DNA of 64,000 nucleotides from Flavimobilis rhizosphaerae (lineage in GTDB: Bacteria > Actinomycetota > Actinomycetes > Actinomycetales > Cellulomonadaceae): assembly GCF_014852685.1 (NCBI RefSeq), contig NZ_JACZDF010000001.1, forward strand, positions 1-64,000, read 5' to 3'. This document shows positions 1-8,508 of this stretch, in pieces. How positions within the stretch are numbered: the stretch's first letter is position 1; the number at the start of each line of letters is the position of its first letter. Position numbers and translations under genes: made by a program. The notes under the pieces were generated by a model that saw only the letters and a program-made list of their open reading frames with translations, did not search any database and was not told the DNA's origin.

Positions 1-24
1 TGGGAGAGTAGGACGCTGCCGGAC
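1..24 (+). rRNA. rrf: 5S ribosomal RNA, 3' end only
   Basis: The first 24 bases match the conserved 3' end of actinobacterial 5S rRNA (GGGAGAGTAGG followed by a CGCTGCCGGAC tail). A strong terminator follows 10 bases later, as expected at the end of an rrn operon. The rest of the gene, and presumably 23S and 16S, lie upstream of the window. Confidence 0.85.
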
Positions 25-34
25 ATTCTTTCGC

Positions 35-65
35 GAAGGCCCACCCCGTTGAGGGGTGGGCCTTC
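35..65 (+). terminator. rrn operon terminator
   Basis: A perfect 13-bp stem (35-47 with 53-65) with a 5-base loop, followed by TCGTCGTTG. It sits just after the 5S rRNA and should end the ribosomal transcript. Confidence 0.9.
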
Positions 66-220
66 GTCGTTGCCGGACCGGCTCTTCCGGAGCCGCGCTC
101 CCCGGGTCGGGGGGTGAGCCCACCTAGGTCGCTGAACCTCTTCACCCCTCTCCCGACGTGCGAGAACGCACCGAACGGGTGACGATGGTCCCTCCAGTCA
201 GACCGACGGAAGGAACGACC

Positions 221-439
221 ATGAAGTACGGCACAGGAATCTTCCTCCTCGTGATCGGTGCCATCCTCGCCTTCGCCGTCGCCGACCGCATCGAGGGCGT
301 CGACCTCGTGATGATCGGCTACATCTGCATGGGCGCAGGAGTGCTCGCCCTCATCATCGGCGCGATCGCCGGAGCGCAGCGTTCCAACACCTCGCACCAC
401 GAGATCGTCGAGCACCGCGAGGACCCCCCGCGCGTCTGA
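221..439 (+). CDS. small two-TM membrane protein (DUF6458-like)
   Basis: A 72-residue protein starting MKYGTGIFLL. It has two hydrophobic segments (about residues 3-20 and 28-48) separated by the short polar stretch ADRIEGVDL, and a His/Glu-rich polar tail (HHEIVEHRED). This pattern matches a widespread actinobacterial family of unknown function (DUF6458). The start at 221 is preferred over an upstream in-frame start at 158 because GGAAGG lies 7-12 bases before it and the protein then begins directly with the membrane segment. A strong terminator follows, so it is probably a single-gene unit. The function is unknown. Confidence 0.8.
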   Translation: MKYGTGIFLLVIGAILAFAVADRIEGVDLVMIGYICMGAGVLALIIGAIAGAQRSNTSHHEIVEHREDPPRV

Positions 440-451
440 GCCACCCCACGC

Positions 452-485
452 ACGGGCCCCCTGCGCCGACGCGCAGGGGGCCCGT
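452..485 (+). terminator. terminator after the small membrane gene
   Basis: A perfect 15-bp stem (452-466 with 471-485) closed by a 4-base loop, directly downstream of the stop at 439. Confidence 0.85.
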
Positions 486-543
486 CGTGCCTCAAGCCTC
501 GGAGGTACCGCGGCTGGCGGCCTCGTACCAGACGCTGCGCGCC

Positions 544-549
544 TAGGAT
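544..549 (+). promoter_or_regulatory. -10 element TAGGAT, probable leaderless start
   Basis: TAGGAT fits the actinobacterial -10 pattern TANNNT and ends 7 bases before ATG 557. Transcription would begin at or next to the start codon, which agrees with the lack of a well-spaced ribosome binding site. Confidence 0.55.
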
Positions 550-556
550 GGGCCTC

Positions 557-2602
557 ATGACTGCCCCTGCCGTCCCGGCCGCACCCACGCCAGACGTCAC
601 GGGCACAGGGGTCCGCAGCTACCGCGCCGCGGTCCTCGCCGGCACCGTCCTCGTCGGCATCGCCGCCGCCATCATCGCGGGCCTCACCACCGGAATCTTC
701 GACCCGGCAGTCATCTCTGACCCCGGCCCGCTCGTGAGGTGGGCGCTCCCGCTCATCGGGGTGCTGCGCGACCTCGCGACGTCCGTGACGGTGGGGGCAC
801 TCCTCCTCGTGACGTTCCTGCTCCCCTCGGGACGTGACCGCGACCGCGCTCTCGCCGCCGCCGGGGCGGCCGCAGGTGCGTGGACGCTCCTCGCCATCGC
901 CGACGTCATCACGACATTCGCAGACGTCCTCGGCGCGCGGAGCGGCGACGCCGACTTCGGTGCGCAGCTCGCCGAGTTCGTGCTCCAGGTTCCCCTCGGG
1001 CGCACCCAGCTCGCGATGGCCGTCATCGCTGCGGGCGTCACGGTGCTCGCGCTCCTCGTGCGCACACCCACCGGCTCAGCGTGGTGCCTCGCCCTCGTCA
1101 TCGGCGCGCTGTCCCTTCGGTCCCTCACGGGTCATACCGCTGGCGCGAGCGGCCACGACCTTGCCGTGTCGTCGATGATGGTGCACCTCGTCGCCGCCGC
1201 CGCCTGGACCGGAGGGATCCTCGTGCTCGTCGCCCTCCGTGCCCGGGGCGGCCTACGCGCGCCGGCGCTCGCCGACATCGTCGCGCGGTTCTCGACGCTC
1301 GCCGCCTGGTGCCTCGTTCTCGTCGCGTACTCCGGCGTGCTCTCGGCGATCGTCCGACTCGGCGCCGTCGACGACCTCGTCACGACCCGCTACGGGATCC
1401 TCATCGTCGCGAAGGGCGCCGGGCTCGGGCTTCTGGGACTGCTCGGCTGGCAGCACCGCCGGCACGTCGTCGCAAGGCTCGGGCTTGAGCAATCAGCGCA
1501 GGCGGCCGGCCAGCTCTTCTGGCGACTCATGGCCGCCGAGGCCCTCCTCCTCGGAGCCGTGGCCGGCATCGCTGGCGCCCTCACGTCGTCAGCGCCGCCT
1601 GTGCCCGACGAACCTCCCGCGACGCCGACGCCCGCCGAGCTCGTCACGGGCGAGGCCCTGCCGCCCGAGCCGACACTCGCCCGGTGGCTCACCCTCGTGC
1701 GGTGGGAGGCGATCCTGGGCGCCGCGATCATCGCTGCCGTCATCGTCTACGTCCGCTGGTACCTGAGGCTCCGCCGCCGTGGCGATGCCTGGCCCGTCGG
1801 ACGGGTCGTCGCCTGGTGCGCCGGCATGGTCGTGCTCATGTGGGTGACGTCCGGCGGTGCAGCCGTCTACGGACGGATCCTCTTCTCGGGCCACATGGTC
1901 CAGCACATGACCATGGCGATGGTCGTGCCCCTGCTGCTCGTGCTGTCCGCGCCTATGACGCTCGCGCTGCGTGCGCTCCCTGCCCGGGGCGACGACTCCC
2001 GCGGGCCGCGCGAGTGGCTCCTCACGATCGTGCACTCCCGCTACGGCAGGTTCTTCGCGCACCCCGTCATCGCCGCCGTGAACTTCGCGGGGTCGATGAT
2101 CATCTTCTACTACACCCCGTTGTTCGAGTGGTCGCTCACCACGCACATTGGGCACCTCGGCATGGTCGCGCACTTCACGCTCGCCGGATACTTCTTCGCC
2201 AATGCCCTCATCGGCATCGACCCCGGGCCCACCCGCCCCGGGTACCCGCTCCGGCTGCTCCTGCTGCTCGCGACCATGGCGTTCCACGCGTTCTTCGGCG
2301 TCGCGCTCATGTCAGGCACGGCGCTGCTGGTCCCGGAGTGGTTCGGGCTGCTCGGCCGCCCATGGGGGCCGCCCGCGCTCGACGACCAGCAGATCGGCGG
2401 TGGGGTCGCCTGGGGTGTCGGTGAGATCCCCACCGTGCTCCTCGCCGTCGTCGTCGCGTTCCGCTGGGCACGCGACGACGAACGCACGGCGAGACGCCGC
2501 GACCGGCGCGTCGAGAGGTCCGGCGAGGACACCGAGCTTGACGCGTACAACGCGATGCTCGCCGACCTTGCCGAGCACGACGGACCGGGGAAGCGTCGCT
2601 GA
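557..2602 (+). CDS. CopD / CtaG fusion membrane protein (copper handling, cytochrome oxidase assembly)
   Basis: A 681-residue polytopic membrane protein. The N-terminal half resembles the copper-resistance CopD domain, with His-bearing membrane helices such as SMMVHLVAAAAWTGG. The C-terminal half is a caa3-type CtaG domain, with GHMVQHMTMAMVVPLL and GHLGMVAHFTLAGYFF. This fusion is common in actinobacteria and is thought to move copper across the membrane for cytochrome c oxidase assembly or resistance. The last 50 residues are charged and probably cytoplasmic. I chose ATG 557 over ATG 548 because a TAGGAT -10 box sits 7 bases before 557. An N-terminus at 548 would add only three residues. 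Confidence 0.85.
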   Translation: MTAPAVPAAPTPDVTGTGVRSYRAAVLAGTVLVGIAAAIIAGLTTGIFDPAVISDPGPLVRWALPLIGVLRDLATSVTVGALLLVTFLLPSGRDRDRALAAAGAAAGAWTLLAIADVITTFADVLGARSGDADFGAQLAEFVLQVPLGRTQLAMAVIAAGVTVLALLVRTPTGSAWCLALVIGALSLRSLTGHTAGASGHDLAVSSMMVHLVAAAAWTGGILVLVALRARGGLRAPALADIVARFSTLAAWCLVLVAYSGVLSAIVRLGAVDDLVTTRYGILIVAKGAGLGLLGLLGWQHRRHVVARLGLEQSAQAAGQLFWRLMAAEALLLGAVAGIAGALTSSAPPVPDEPPATPTPAELVTGEALPPEPTLARWLTLVRWEAILGAAIIAAVIVYVRWYLRLRRRGDAWPVGRVVAWCAGMVVLMWVTSGGAAVYGRILFSGHMVQHMTMAMVVPLLLVLSAPMTLALRALPARGDDSRGPREWLLTIVHSRYGRFFAHPVIAAVNFAGSMIIFYYTPLFEWSLTTHIGHLGMVAHFTLAGYFFANALIGIDPGPTRPGYPLRLLLLLATMAFHAFFGVALMSGTALLVPEWFGLLGRPWGPPALDDQQIGGGVAWGVGEIPTVLLAVVVAFRWARDDERTARRRDRRVERSGEDTELDAYNAMLADLAEHDGPGKRR

Positions 2603-2668
2603 CCCCGCGCCGGGACGCCGAGGGTTCGAGGCGTCGATCGCGCGCGTGGCTAGGGCCAGGGCTCTCGC

Positions 2669-2985
2669 TCAGGACTCCGGGACGGAGATGATCCCCTCGA
2701 GCACCTCGGCGAGGGAGGGGCCGGCGCTCGAGAAGTCGAGGGTGAGCGGGTCGGGAGCCGACGTTGACGTCGTCGTCGGATCGGACTGGGAGAGGGACAC
2801 GATGGACTCCCGTGTGCACGTGGGCTGAGCTGGTGAGCGCTGCGGTGGCGCAGCTTCCACCCGACCATATCGGCAGGGATGCCGCCACGCTTGAGGTGGA
2901 CGCTGGTCGGGTCCGTCCACATCTCCCCCGTCGAAGGTGGGGACGACGCTGGCGGCACGTGCACGGACGTCATCGACGGGCCCAC
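2669..2985 (-). pseudogene. possible decayed small gene, frameshifted
   Basis: This 467-base gap between the CtaG and heme ABC genes is not empty. On the minus strand, about 2925-2840 reads as a GC3-rich frame (MWTDPTSVHLKRGGIPADMV...). From about 2810 to 2669 coding character moves to another frame (SLSQSDPTTTSTSAPD... ending ISVPES). One intact reading is a 43-residue ORF starting at GTG 2800 with GGGAG seven bases upstream. The other is a single small gene broken by a frameshift near 2830. I recognise no family. Codon-position bias is the only support. Confidence 0.3.
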
Positions 2986-3069
2986 GCAGGGTCGACGTGA
3001 CGCCGACGCAGGTCGGCTCCCGTCCCTCGTGCGCCCGCGGTCTCCTCACGGCGTCGAGGCCGCGGGGTG

Positions 3070-3966
3070 TCAGCGTCGCGGCAGGATGATCGGAGCGCCG
3101 CCCCGCGGATGGGGGAGGACCTCAACAGGATGCTCGTAGACGGCCGACAGCCGCGCGGCGGTGAGGATCTCCTCCGGCGTGCCGTCCCCCGCGACACGGC
3201 CGTCCGCGACGATCGTCACGCGATCCGCGTACGCGGCTGCGAGACCGACGTCGTGGACGACGACGACGACCGCGCCGCCCGCCCGCGCATGATCACGGGC
3301 GAGGGCGAGCACCATCTCCTGGTGGTGCAGGTCCAGCGCCGCGGTCGGCTCGTCGAGCATGAGCAGCTGCGCGCGCTGCGCGAGGACCCGCGCGAGGGCG
3401 ACGCGGGCGCGCTCGCCGCCCGAGAGCGTCGGGAACGCGCGGCCGGCGAGGTGCGTGACGTCCGTCGCCGCCATCGACGCGGCCACGACTGCGTCGTCGT
3501 CATCGGCGGCCGCGGTGCCGCGCCACGGCGCGCGGCCCATCGCGACGACCTCGTGGACGAGGAACGGGAAGCTCAACGTGACGTCCTGCGTCATGACGGC
3601 GCGACGCAGCGCGAGCTCGGTCGTCGACCACGCCGCGAGCGGCGCGCCGGCCGCCTCGACCGTGCCGCGCGTGGGCTCGAGGTCGCCCGTGAGGACGCCG
3701 AGCAGGCTCGACTTGCCCGCACCGTTGGGGCCGATGAGCGCGCGCACCTCACCCGCGCGGACCTCGACCGACACGTCGTGCAGGACCTGCACGCCGCCAC
3801 GGGCGAGGTCGACGCCGCGGGCGGCGGCGAGGACCGTGCCGGCGTCCGCGCGCAGTGGCAGCCGCGCACGCCGGCGCAGGCCGCGCGCGACAGCGCCCCC
3901 TGCGCTGCGGGCGCCGGCGCTCCTAGTGCCGCGGGCGCCGGCCGCAGGGGCCGCGCCGGGCGTCAC
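3070..3966 (-). CDS. hmuV: heme ABC transporter ATP-binding protein
   Basis: A 298-residue ATPase that powers heme import through the permease encoded just upstream. Walker A is GPNGAGKS (residues 79-86), the ABC signature is LSGGE, and Walker B is LLMLDEPTAAL, followed by the H-loop VVVVVHDV. The first 45 residues are a low-complexity Ala/Gly/Arg extension outside the usual HmuV fold. The GTG start overlaps the permease stop by 4 bases (GTGA), showing translational coupling. It is the last gene of the operon surface protein-HmuT-HmuU-HmuV. The closely similar siderophore ATPases (FecE/FhuC) are an alternative, but the adjacent heme oxygenase favours heme. Confidence 0.9.
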   Translation of the reverse strand: MTPGAAPAAGARGTRSAGARSAGGAVARGLRRRARLPLRADAGTVLAAARGVDLARGGVQVLHDVSVEVRAGEVRALIGPNGAGKSSLLGVLTGDLEPTRGTVEAAGAPLAAWSTTELALRRAVMTQDVTLSFPFLVHEVVAMGRAPWRGTAAADDDDAVVAASMAATDVTHLAGRAFPTLSGGERARVALARVLAQRAQLLMLDEPTAALDLHHQEMVLALARDHARAGGAVVVVVHDVGLAAAYADRVTIVADGRVAGDGTPEEILTAARLSAVYEHPVEVLPHPRGGAPIILPRR

Positions 3967-5036
3967 GCCCAGCCTCCCTGGGAGGCGCGCGTCCTGCGCA
4001 GGAGCCAGAAGAAGAACGGCCCGCCGACGAGCGACGTGAGCATGCCGAGCGGCAGCTCGGCGTGGGCGACCGCGGTGCGGGCGACGAGGTCCGCGACGAC
4101 GAGCACGAGCGCCCCGCCGAGCGCGGACGCCGGCAGCAGCACCCGGTGCCCCGGCCCCGCAACCATACGGACGACATGCGGCACCACAAGCCCCACGAAG
4201 GCGATGATGCCCGTGAACGCGACACCCGCGGACGTCAGGAGGGCCACGAGGACGATCGCGACCTGACGCAGACGCTCGACGTCGAGACCGACGTGCCGCG
4301 CAGCGCGCTCACCGAGCGACAGCAGGTCGAGCCGACGCGCGAGCAGCCACGAGCCCACGAGCCCCGCGACGACCATGGGCGCGACGATCCCGACCGAGCG
4401 CCACGTCGCGCCGTTGAGGGAGCCGAGCTGCCAGAAGACGATCTGCTCGCGCGCCGACGGGTCGGCGACGTAGACGAGGAAGGCGAGCACGCCCGCAGCG
4501 AACGCGTTGACCGCGACGCCGGTGAGGACGAGCGTGACGACCTCCGTGCGACCGTTCGCGCGTGCGAGCGCGTAGACGACGGCCGTCGTGACGAGCCCCC
4601 CGACGAATGCGGCGCCCGCCACGGCGAGGGACCCTGTCGCGCCGAGCACGGACCCCGGCAGGACGATGACGAGGCACGCGCCGACCGCGGCTCCCGACGA
4701 GATCCCGATGACGCCCGGCTCCGCGAGCGGGTTGCCGAACACCCCCTGCATGAGGGCGCCCGCGCAGCCGAGCGCGGCACCGACGAGCAGGCCGAGGACG
4801 ATGCGGGGGAACCGCGCGACCCACAGCGTCGCCTCGCCCTGCGGGTGCGCCGGCAACGGACCGGCATCGATGCCGAGCCTGTGGAGGACCGCACCGAGGA
4901 CCTCGGCAGCCGTCACCGGCGTCTGCCCGGACACGGCGGAGAGCGTCGCGGCCGCGAGCAGCGCAACCACGAGCCCGCACAGCAGCACGACGCCGCGTCG
5001 GCGGCGCGCGGGCAGGACCGGGGCGGGCGCGGTCAC
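3963..5036 (-). CDS. hmuU: heme ABC transporter permease
   Basis: A 357-residue FecCD-family permease of about ten membrane helices. Family motifs are visible: GEATLWVARFPRIVLGLLVG near the N-terminus, GVFGNPLAEPGVIGISSGA, FWQLGSLNGATW, and the C-terminal TGIIAFVGLVVPHVVRM and GPFFFWLLRR. Two copies would form the channel that receives heme from HmuT. The GTG start at 5036 overlaps the hmuT stop by 4 bases. Longer upstream readings in the same frame cross the coding strand of hmuT and are artefacts. Confidence 0.92.
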   Translation of the reverse strand: MTAPAPVLPARRRRGVVLLCGLVVALLAAATLSAVSGQTPVTAAEVLGAVLHRLGIDAGPLPAHPQGEATLWVARFPRIVLGLLVGAALGCAGALMQGVFGNPLAEPGVIGISSGAAVGACLVIVLPGSVLGATGSLAVAGAAFVGGLVTTAVVYALARANGRTEVVTLVLTGVAVNAFAAGVLAFLVYVADPSAREQIVFWQLGSLNGATWRSVGIVAPMVVAGLVGSWLLARRLDLLSLGERAARHVGLDVERLRQVAIVLVALLTSAGVAFTGIIAFVGLVVPHVVRMVAGPGHRVLLPASALGGALVLVVADLVARTAVAHAELPLGMLTSLVGGPFFFWLLRRTRASQGGWA

Positions 5037-6055
5037 GAGTACAGCGCCTCGGCGAGCGCAGCGACCGTGCGAGCCGTCGACGGGCCGAAGCTCAGCAGGC
5101 GCGTGTCCGGGGCATCGACGACCCGCCGGGCCGACGCCGCCGGGGTCTGTCCGATGCCGGGCATCGCGAGCAGACCGTCGACCCCGCCGACGGACTCGAG
5201 CCCCTCGGACATCGTGAGCAGCACGTCGGGCGCCGCGTTGATCATGCCCTCGCTCGTCACCGGCGTGAACGACGAGGTGAGGCCGAGAGCCGTACCGGCG
5301 TCCGTCGCGCCGACCGCCTCGACGAGGGCGTCCGCGCCCGAGCCGGGGCCGCCGAGCATGTAGACGCCCGCCGTGCCCCGCAGGTAGAGGAAGGCCACCG
5401 AGAGCGGCTCGCCCGTCGGTGCCGCCGCGCGTACCGCGTCGAGCTCGGCCTCCGTGCGTGCGACGAGCGTCTCGCCCTGCTCCGGTACGCCGAGGGCGGC
5501 CGCGACCTGCCGGACGTGGTCGTCGATCGTCGCGAGCGAACGGTCGGGGTCGAGGAAGACGACGGGGACGCCTGCCGCCCGCAGCTGGTCGAAGACCTCG
5601 GCCGGACCGATCGACGTGTCGGTGAGCACGACCGTCGGGTCGAGCGCGAGGATCGACTCGACGTTGAGGGCGTGGCTCGAGCCCGAGACGACGGGAAGGT
5701 GCGCCGCTTCCTCGAAGCCCGTCGCGATGTCGCGCCCGACGACCCGGTCGCCGAGACCGAGGGAGAAGACGATCTCGCTGAACGTGCCGTAGAGGTCGAC
5801 GGCGAGGATGCGGCTCGTGTCGGTGACGGTCACGCGGACGCCGTCGGCCGACGTCACCGTCGCGGGAAGGTGCTGGCTCGTCGGTGCGGGGAGCGGCCGG
5901 ACAGGGTCGGGGTCGGCGGCGATAGTGCGGGGCCCTGGCGAGGCGCCGTCGCCCGTGGCCCCGGAGGTGCCGCCGGGGGCGGCTGCGCCCGGGGCGCACG
6001 CCGTGAGCACGGCGACGGCGAGTGCCGCGAGCGCCACGAGGGGGCGGCGGCTCAT
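5033..6055 (-). CDS. hmuT: heme ABC transporter substrate-binding lipoprotein
   Basis: A 340-residue periplasmic-binding-type protein with a lipoprotein signal peptide: MSRRPLVALAALAVAVLTAC, lipobox LTAC with Cys20 as the lipid anchor. The mature part has the two-lobe layout of heme/siderophore binding proteins (SRILAVDLYGTFSEIVFSLG early, then VESILALDPTVVLTD). It should capture heme outside the membrane and deliver it to HmuU. The ATG overlaps the upstream stop by 4 bases (ATGA) and the downstream permease overlaps by 4, so the four genes are tightly coupled. Confidence 0.9.
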   Translation of the reverse strand: MSRRPLVALAALAVAVLTACAPGAAAPGGTSGATGDGASPGPRTIAADPDPVRPLPAPTSQHLPATVTSADGVRVTVTDTSRILAVDLYGTFSEIVFSLGLGDRVVGRDIATGFEEAAHLPVVSGSSHALNVESILALDPTVVLTDTSIGPAEVFDQLRAAGVPVVFLDPDRSLATIDDHVRQVAAALGVPEQGETLVARTEAELDAVRAAAPTGEPLSVAFLYLRGTAGVYMLGGPGSGADALVEAVGATDAGTALGLTSSFTPVTSEGMINAAPDVLLTMSEGLESVGGVDGLLAMPGIGQTPAASARRVVDAPDTRLLSFGPSTARTVAALAEALYS

Positions 6056-6909
6056 GCGCCGGACCCGGTGGGCGACGCGTCGTCGGCGCCCGTGGCTCCT
6101 GTCGCGGCCGCGTCCTCCTGCGCGCGCACCGCGCGCACGCGGCGGACGGCGTACGTCGTCGCGACGGCCGCGACGAGCAGGCCGGCCGACGTGAGCAGCC
6201 AGAAGCGTGTCGTCGCACCCTCGTCGTCCGTCGACGAGGGTGCGGGGGCCGCGGGCGTGGTCGGCGTGGCCGTGGTCGACGCGGGGGAGGAGGCGTCCGT
6301 CGTGCCGCGCTCCGTCGTGCTCGGCTCCGTCGTGCTCGGCTCCGTCGTGCTCGGCTCCGTCGCCGTCGGCGCCGGGGCGCCGGCGGCGACGAACGTCAGC
6401 GGGACGCGGACGTCCGCGGACCGGTCCGTGAGTCGCGTGTGGTCGGCGAACGTCGCGAGGACGCAGCCGCGCGGGGCGGCCGCGGCGTCGGAGCAGTCGA
6501 CGTTCGCGTCCGTGCCCTGCACCGTGAGCTCGAGCCCGAACGAGCCGCCGTCGCCGAACGGCGTCGCGAGGTCCTTGCCGTACGACGGCGGGTTGGAGGA
6601 CACCCAGGCCGACGAGCCGCCCTCACCGCCCATGTCGACGCCGCCCAGGCACGGCGTCGGCCGCTCACCGGGGCCGTTGTCGACGCAGACGCCGACGTAG
6701 ATGCCCACGGTCTCCTCGAAGCCCGCGCCCGTGACCGTCACGGTCGTGCCGGTCGGGTCGAGGTCCGTCGCCCGCGAGACCGTGAGCGTCTGCCCGTCCG
6801 TGCCCTCGCCCGTGCCGGGCACCGCGAGCGCGGCCGAGGGCAGGAGCCCGAGGAGCGCCGCCGCGACGAGCGTCGCGGGCAGGCGCAGGGCGGTGCGGAC
6901 CGTGGGCAT
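6052..6909 (-). CDS. heme-locus surface protein with signal peptide and C-terminal TM anchor
   Basis: A 285-residue protein with signal peptide (MPTVRTALRLPATLVAAALL, cleavage near ALA-VPG). An exported domain of about 150 residues contains TVTVTGAGF and GIYVGVCVD and ends in ADVRVPLTF. A Thr/Ser/Pro stalk carries three TEPST repeats (15-bp DNA units near 6311-6358). The C-terminus has one membrane helix (FWLLTSAGLLVAAVATTYAV) and a charged tail. It leads the heme transporter operon and has an iron box just upstream. The same exported domain is duplicated at the N-terminus of the HtaA protein at 52664. It probably binds or relays heme at the cell surface. That role is inferred from context. 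Confidence 0.8.
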   Translation of the reverse strand: MPTVRTALRLPATLVAAALLGLLPSAALAVPGTGEGTDGQTLTVSRATDLDPTGTTVTVTGAGFEETVGIYVGVCVDNGPGERPTPCLGGVDMGGEGGSSAWVSSNPPSYGKDLATPFGDGGSFGLELTVQGTDANVDCSDAAAAPRGCVLATFADHTRLTDRSADVRVPLTFVAAGAPAPTATEPSTTEPSTTEPSTTERGTTDASSPASTTATPTTPAAPAPSSTDDEGATTRFWLLTSAGLLVAAVATTYAVRRVRAVRAQEDAAATGATGADDASPTGSGA

Positions 6910-6958
6910 GGGGGACCTCGGGACGGTAGGAGGGAGCGGCGACGCGCGCGCATCGTCG

Positions 6959-6977
6959 CGAGGTTAGGCTACCCTGA
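6959..6977 (-). promoter_or_regulatory. DtxR/IdeR-type iron box over the -10 of the heme operon
   Basis: This 19-bp site matches 15 of 19 positions of the DtxR/IdeR consensus (core AGGTTAGGCTA). It overlaps a minus-strand -10 element TAGCCT (6966-6971) about 55 bases before the surface-protein start. Iron-loaded repressor would block transcription there. Confidence 0.75.
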
Positions 6978-7029
6978 CCCGCCGCCATGGAGGAGTGTCG
7001 TCCGGCGTGCGGGACGTCACCCCCGCCCG

Positions 7030-7731
7030 TCAGTCGACGGGGTGGAGGCGGCCGAGCTCGGCGAACAGCGCGCGGTTGAGACGGAAGGCCTCCTGCGCCT
7101 CCGCGACCGCGGCCGCGCGCCCGTCCTCGTCGAGCGGGAGCGCGTCGAGCAGCGCGCGGTACTCGTCCTTGAACACCTTGGGCTTCGCGATGTCCGCGAA
7201 CGTGTAGAAGCGCAGTCCCTCGTCGCCGAGCCCGTAGTGGCGCTGGAGCATGACCTTGATGACCTGACCGCCCGAGAGGTCGCCGAGGTAGCGCGTGTAC
7301 GCGTGGGCGGCGTACGTCGCGAGCGATGACGCCGAGGCGAGAAGGCGCTCGACATAACGCTGCGTCGCGGGCAGGTACGTGATCTGCGAGGGCCAGTCCG
7401 CGCCGACGAGGTCGGCGAGGTCGGCCTCGATCTGCGGGGTGCGCGTGAGGATCGGCAGGACGATGCCCGCGGCGGCGCCCTCGGACGTCGCCGCGATCCG
7501 TGCGCCGGCTTCCTCGAGGGCCCGGTAGATCGCGTGCTGCTGGACCGCGAGCGACGTGTAGGCGGCGCGGCCACGCTCGCCGTAGCCGCCGCTCATGAGG
7601 GTCTCGATGTACCCCATGGTCTCGGCCTCCGTGTGCTCCTCGCGCGTGCCGACGCGCAGCAGCGCGGAGAGCGTCGCCGGCGCGGTCCCGTCGCTGACGG
7701 GAAGGGCGGGGGACTCGACGATCGTGGTCAC
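7030..7731 (-). CDS. hmuO: heme oxygenase (biliverdin-producing)
   Basis: A 233-residue heme oxygenase. It opens heme with O2 and reductant to give biliverdin, CO and Fe2+, freeing iron inside the cell. The proximal His lies in TREEHTEAE (about residue 33). The distal-helix signature YTRYLGDLSGGQ and the following IKVMLQRHYGL are typical of HmuO/HO-1. The start is GTG 7731 with GGAG six bases upstream. It lies upstream of the heme transporter operon on the same strand but has its own promoter and iron box, so uptake and breakdown are controlled in parallel. Confidence 0.95.
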   Translation of the reverse strand: MTTIVESPALPVSDGTAPATLSALLRVGTREEHTEAETMGYIETLMSGGYGERGRAAYTSLAVQQHAIYRALEEAGARIAATSEGAAAGIVLPILTRTPQIEADLADLVGADWPSQITYLPATQRYVERLLASASSLATYAAHAYTRYLGDLSGGQVIKVMLQRHYGLGDEGLRFYTFADIAKPKVFKDEYRALLDALPLDEDGRAAAVAEAQEAFRLNRALFAELGRLHPVD

Positions 7732-7791
7732 AGAAGGCTCCAGCAGGTCTCGGTGCGCGCGGGATATGGACGCGCGTCATGACGATCTGTC

Positions 7792-7820
7792 ACGATACCT
7801 CGCCGACTTAGGCATGCCTA
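7792..7820 (-). promoter_or_regulatory. heme oxygenase promoter with iron-box palindrome
   Basis: On the minus strand, a -10 element TATCGT (7792-7797) lies about 60 bases before the gene. The palindrome TAGGCATGCCTA (7809-7820) covers the expected -35 region. Its half-site TTAGGC is shared with DtxR/IdeR boxes. The full 19-bp consensus match is weaker than at 6959 and 52605, so assignment to the same regulator is tentative. Confidence 0.5.
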
Positions 7821-7879
7821 CCCATCGCTCAGCAGCTGGGACACGGCGTCGTGCCCGTGCCCCGCTGCCCGCGTGCGCC

Positions 7880-7885
7880 TAGCAT
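7880..7885 (+). promoter_or_regulatory. -10 element TAGCAT, probable leaderless start
   Basis: TAGCAT ends exactly 7 bases before ATG 7893. A weak AGGA lies between them, but the spacing also fits a leaderless transcript. Confidence 0.5.
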
Positions 7886-7892
7886 CAGGACC

Positions 7893-8417
7893 ATGAGCGA
7901 CGACGCCGTGACGCCCGACGACAAGGACTGGACGTGGGTGCTCACGCGCCCCTGCGCGGAGTGCGGGTTCGACCCCGCACGGCCCGTCGAGGAGCACCTC
8001 GACGCGCTCGAGCAGCACGTGCTGCGCTGGCGCGAGGTGCTCGTGCGCACCGACGTACGCGCACGGCCCGCACCCGGCACCTGGTCACCGCTCGAGTACG
8101 CATGCCACGTCCGCGACGTCCTCGACGTCATGGCCTCCCGCGCCCTCAACATCCGCGAGGAGGACGCGCCGACGTTCCCCGGCTGGGACCAGGACGCAGC
8201 CGCGATCGAGAAGGACTACGCGGGCGACCGGCCGCTCGCCGTCGCCGACGAGATCGCCGAGCGCGCCGGATGGTTCGCGCAGGCCTACGCCGGCGTGCGC
8301 GACGACGAGTGGGAACGACGCGGACGCCGCGGCGACGGCGCCGACTTCACGCTCCGCACCCTCGCGCTCTACACCGCGCACGAGCTCGTCCACCACGCGC
8401 ACGACGTGAGCGCGTAG
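7893..8417 (+). CDS. DinB-superfamily protein
   Basis: A 174-residue protein of the DinB/YfiT four-helix-bundle superfamily. The pattern of metal ligands is present: a His in YACHVRDVLDVM after the typical GTWSPLEY segment, and a C-terminal HELVHHAHD. Members often carry a divalent metal and include thiol-dependent S-transferases (mycothiol or bacillithiol). The substrate here is unknown. It is convergent with the TetR gene, with a 59-bp hairpin element between them. Confidence 0.8.
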   Translation: MSDDAVTPDDKDWTWVLTRPCAECGFDPARPVEEHLDALEQHVLRWREVLVRTDVRARPAPGTWSPLEYACHVRDVLDVMASRALNIREEDAPTFPGWDQDAAAIEKDYAGDRPLAVADEIAERAGWFAQAYAGVRDDEWERRGRRGDGADFTLRTLALYTAHELVHHAHDVSA

Positions 8418-8427
8418 CGCTTCCTCT

Positions 8428-8486
8428 CGGCGAGGAATCCGCGCTGATGGTTGCTCCGAGCAGCCATCAGCGCGGATTCCTCGCCG
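8428..8486. repeat. 59-bp intergenic hairpin, family 1 copy A
   Basis: Two 28-bp arms (8428-8455 and 8459-8486), one G-T wobble, 3-base loop. The core arm includes AGGAATCCGCGCTGATGG. A sister copy at 12608-12666 has the same arm and loop sizes and differs by paired (compensatory) changes. It sits between convergent genes and could end both transcripts, but it is longer than the other terminators here. Confidence 0.9.
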
Positions 8487-8508
8487 GGGCGCGGGTCGGC
8501 GCGGCGGG

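Noticed and set aside
3963-6218. A 751-residue permease with a long N-terminal extension.
   Set aside because: The first ~390 residues are an out-of-frame reading of hmuT. The real permease begins at GTG 5036, coupled to the hmuT stop.
6311-6358. Regulatory tandem repeat in the heme operon.
   Set aside because: The 15-bp units encode TEPST repeats of the surface-protein stalk and need no other explanation.
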